From the NCBI GenBank assembly GCA_027364735.1, contig DAHXOT010000003.1, positions 34,935-98,934 of the forward strand: a stretch of DNA of 64,000 nt, in the 5' to 3' direction. The position numbers and the translations under genes are program-made. Origin of the DNA: Hydrotalea sp. Its GTDB lineage: Bacteria > Bacteroidota > Bacteroidia > Chitinophagales > Chitinophagaceae. Below, one piece after another: positions 63,887 through 64,000 of this stretch. The notes beneath the pieces were generated by a model that saw nothing but the letters and a program-made list of their open reading frames with translations, ran no database searches and was not told the DNA's origin. Position 1 is the stretch's first letter. Every line of letters begins with the position of its first letter.

Positions 63887-64000
63887 AAAAAAGTTGTAAA
63901 GTTTTTGATGAATAGACAAAAGAAGGAAATCGGTCGTTAAAGAGTTAATGACAAAAAAAACAAATTTTCAACCGACTTCCAGTGGCAAATTTTAGAAAGT
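63865..64000 (+). mobile_element. Left end of a putative IS element (IS5-like), running off the window
   Basis: From about 63865 (GAAGCTGTTTGAGTTAAA) the DNA looks like an IS terminal region: a GAxGCTGTTTGA-type start, then about 80 bases of non-coding DNA, then the beginning of a transposase-like frame. The insertion coincides with the abrupt end of the propeller sensor frame. The right end, inverted repeat partner and target duplication are outside the window, so family and boundary are tentative. Confidence 0.45.
63948..64000 (+). CDS. Transposase N-terminus, partial, with a possible frameshift
   Basis: An ATG at 63948 is followed by a run of eight A residues. In its own frame the sequence hits a stop at 63990. 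In the -1 frame after the A-run it reads KNKFSTDFQWQILES, which resembles the SDxQWxILExIL start of IS5-group transposases. Either a -1 slip on the A-run joins the two, as in some IS elements, or one A is missing from the sequence. Only about 17 codons are visible. Confidence 0.4.

Noticed and set aside
1..64000. Searched by eye for tRNA, rRNA, CRISPR, prophage and defence-system genes
   Set aside because: No tRNA-like T-loop/acceptor pattern outside genes, no repeat-spacer array, no phage structural or integrase genes and no restriction or toxin-antitoxin genes were seen.

Overview
The window is AT-rich chromosomal DNA from a member of the Bacteroidota, most likely a Chitinophagales/Chitinophagaceae-type organism. 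The evidence is a SusC/SusD pair, the gliding lipoprotein GldB, an S46 dipeptidyl-peptidase, a DUF4369/TlpA lipoprotein, a fused E1 alpha/beta 2-oxoacid dehydrogenase, and promoters of the Bacteroidota type (TTG, 17-23 bases, TAnnTTTG) with no obvious Shine-Dalgarno sequences. Lineage below phylum is inference. Genes are tightly packed on both strands. No stretch over 300 bases lacks a gene, and I saw no tRNA, rRNA, CRISPR array or replication origin.

Layout. 1-5.2 kb: the cell-elongation cluster (end of mreC, mreD, PBP2, rodA) plus a metallo-beta-lactamase-fold hydrolase. 5.2-6.9 kb: a three-gene ECF sigma factor module (sigma factor, single-span membrane protein, secreted sensor-like protein). 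7-15.5 kb: a DPP7-like S46 peptidase, a large hybrid histidine kinase, a DNA glycosylase, MnmD and an M23 peptidase. 15.6-22 kb: alaS, a double-PDZ protein, gatB and a TlpA-like lipoprotein. 22-31 kb: an RND/MMPL exporter, AI-2E transporter, YkuK-like protein, CoA-binding protein, a histone H1-like Lys/Ala protein, PDH E2 with two lipoyl domains, NADP isocitrate dehydrogenase and ApaG. 31-41 kb: gldB, nadE, a tandem universal stress protein, thiolase, pyrD, and a 1124-residue protein joining a peptidase-like domain, a TolB-like propeller and an outer-membrane barrel. 41-49.5 kb: a glyoxalase-II-like protein, a secreted protein with a possible caspase-like His/Cys pair, a PhoB/PhoR-like pair next to a DUF47-PiT phosphate transporter pair, galE and prfA. 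49.7-56 kb: a SusC/SusD pair followed by an M19 dipeptidase. 56-64 kb: a small conserved-looking protein, fused E1, a Bax-inhibitor-1-like protein, a polysaccharide deacetylase, korA, and a propeller sensor gene apparently cut short by an insertion sequence that runs off the right edge.

How the genes fit together. Most are housekeeping: wall elongation, translation (alaS, gatB, prfA, mnmD), central carbon metabolism (E1, E2, IDH, KorA, thiolase), NAD and pyrimidine synthesis, and phosphate uptake. The DPP7-like peptidase, the SusCD pair and the dipeptidase could together serve peptide scavenging (inference). No obvious novel multi-gene system such as a defence island was found. The points most worth a second look are the caspase-like secreted protein (41.4-43.5 kb), the peptidase-dead propeller/barrel fusion (37.2-40.6 kb), the insertion at the right edge, promoter boxes that abut start codons, and the ECF module with its repeated membrane-protein motif.
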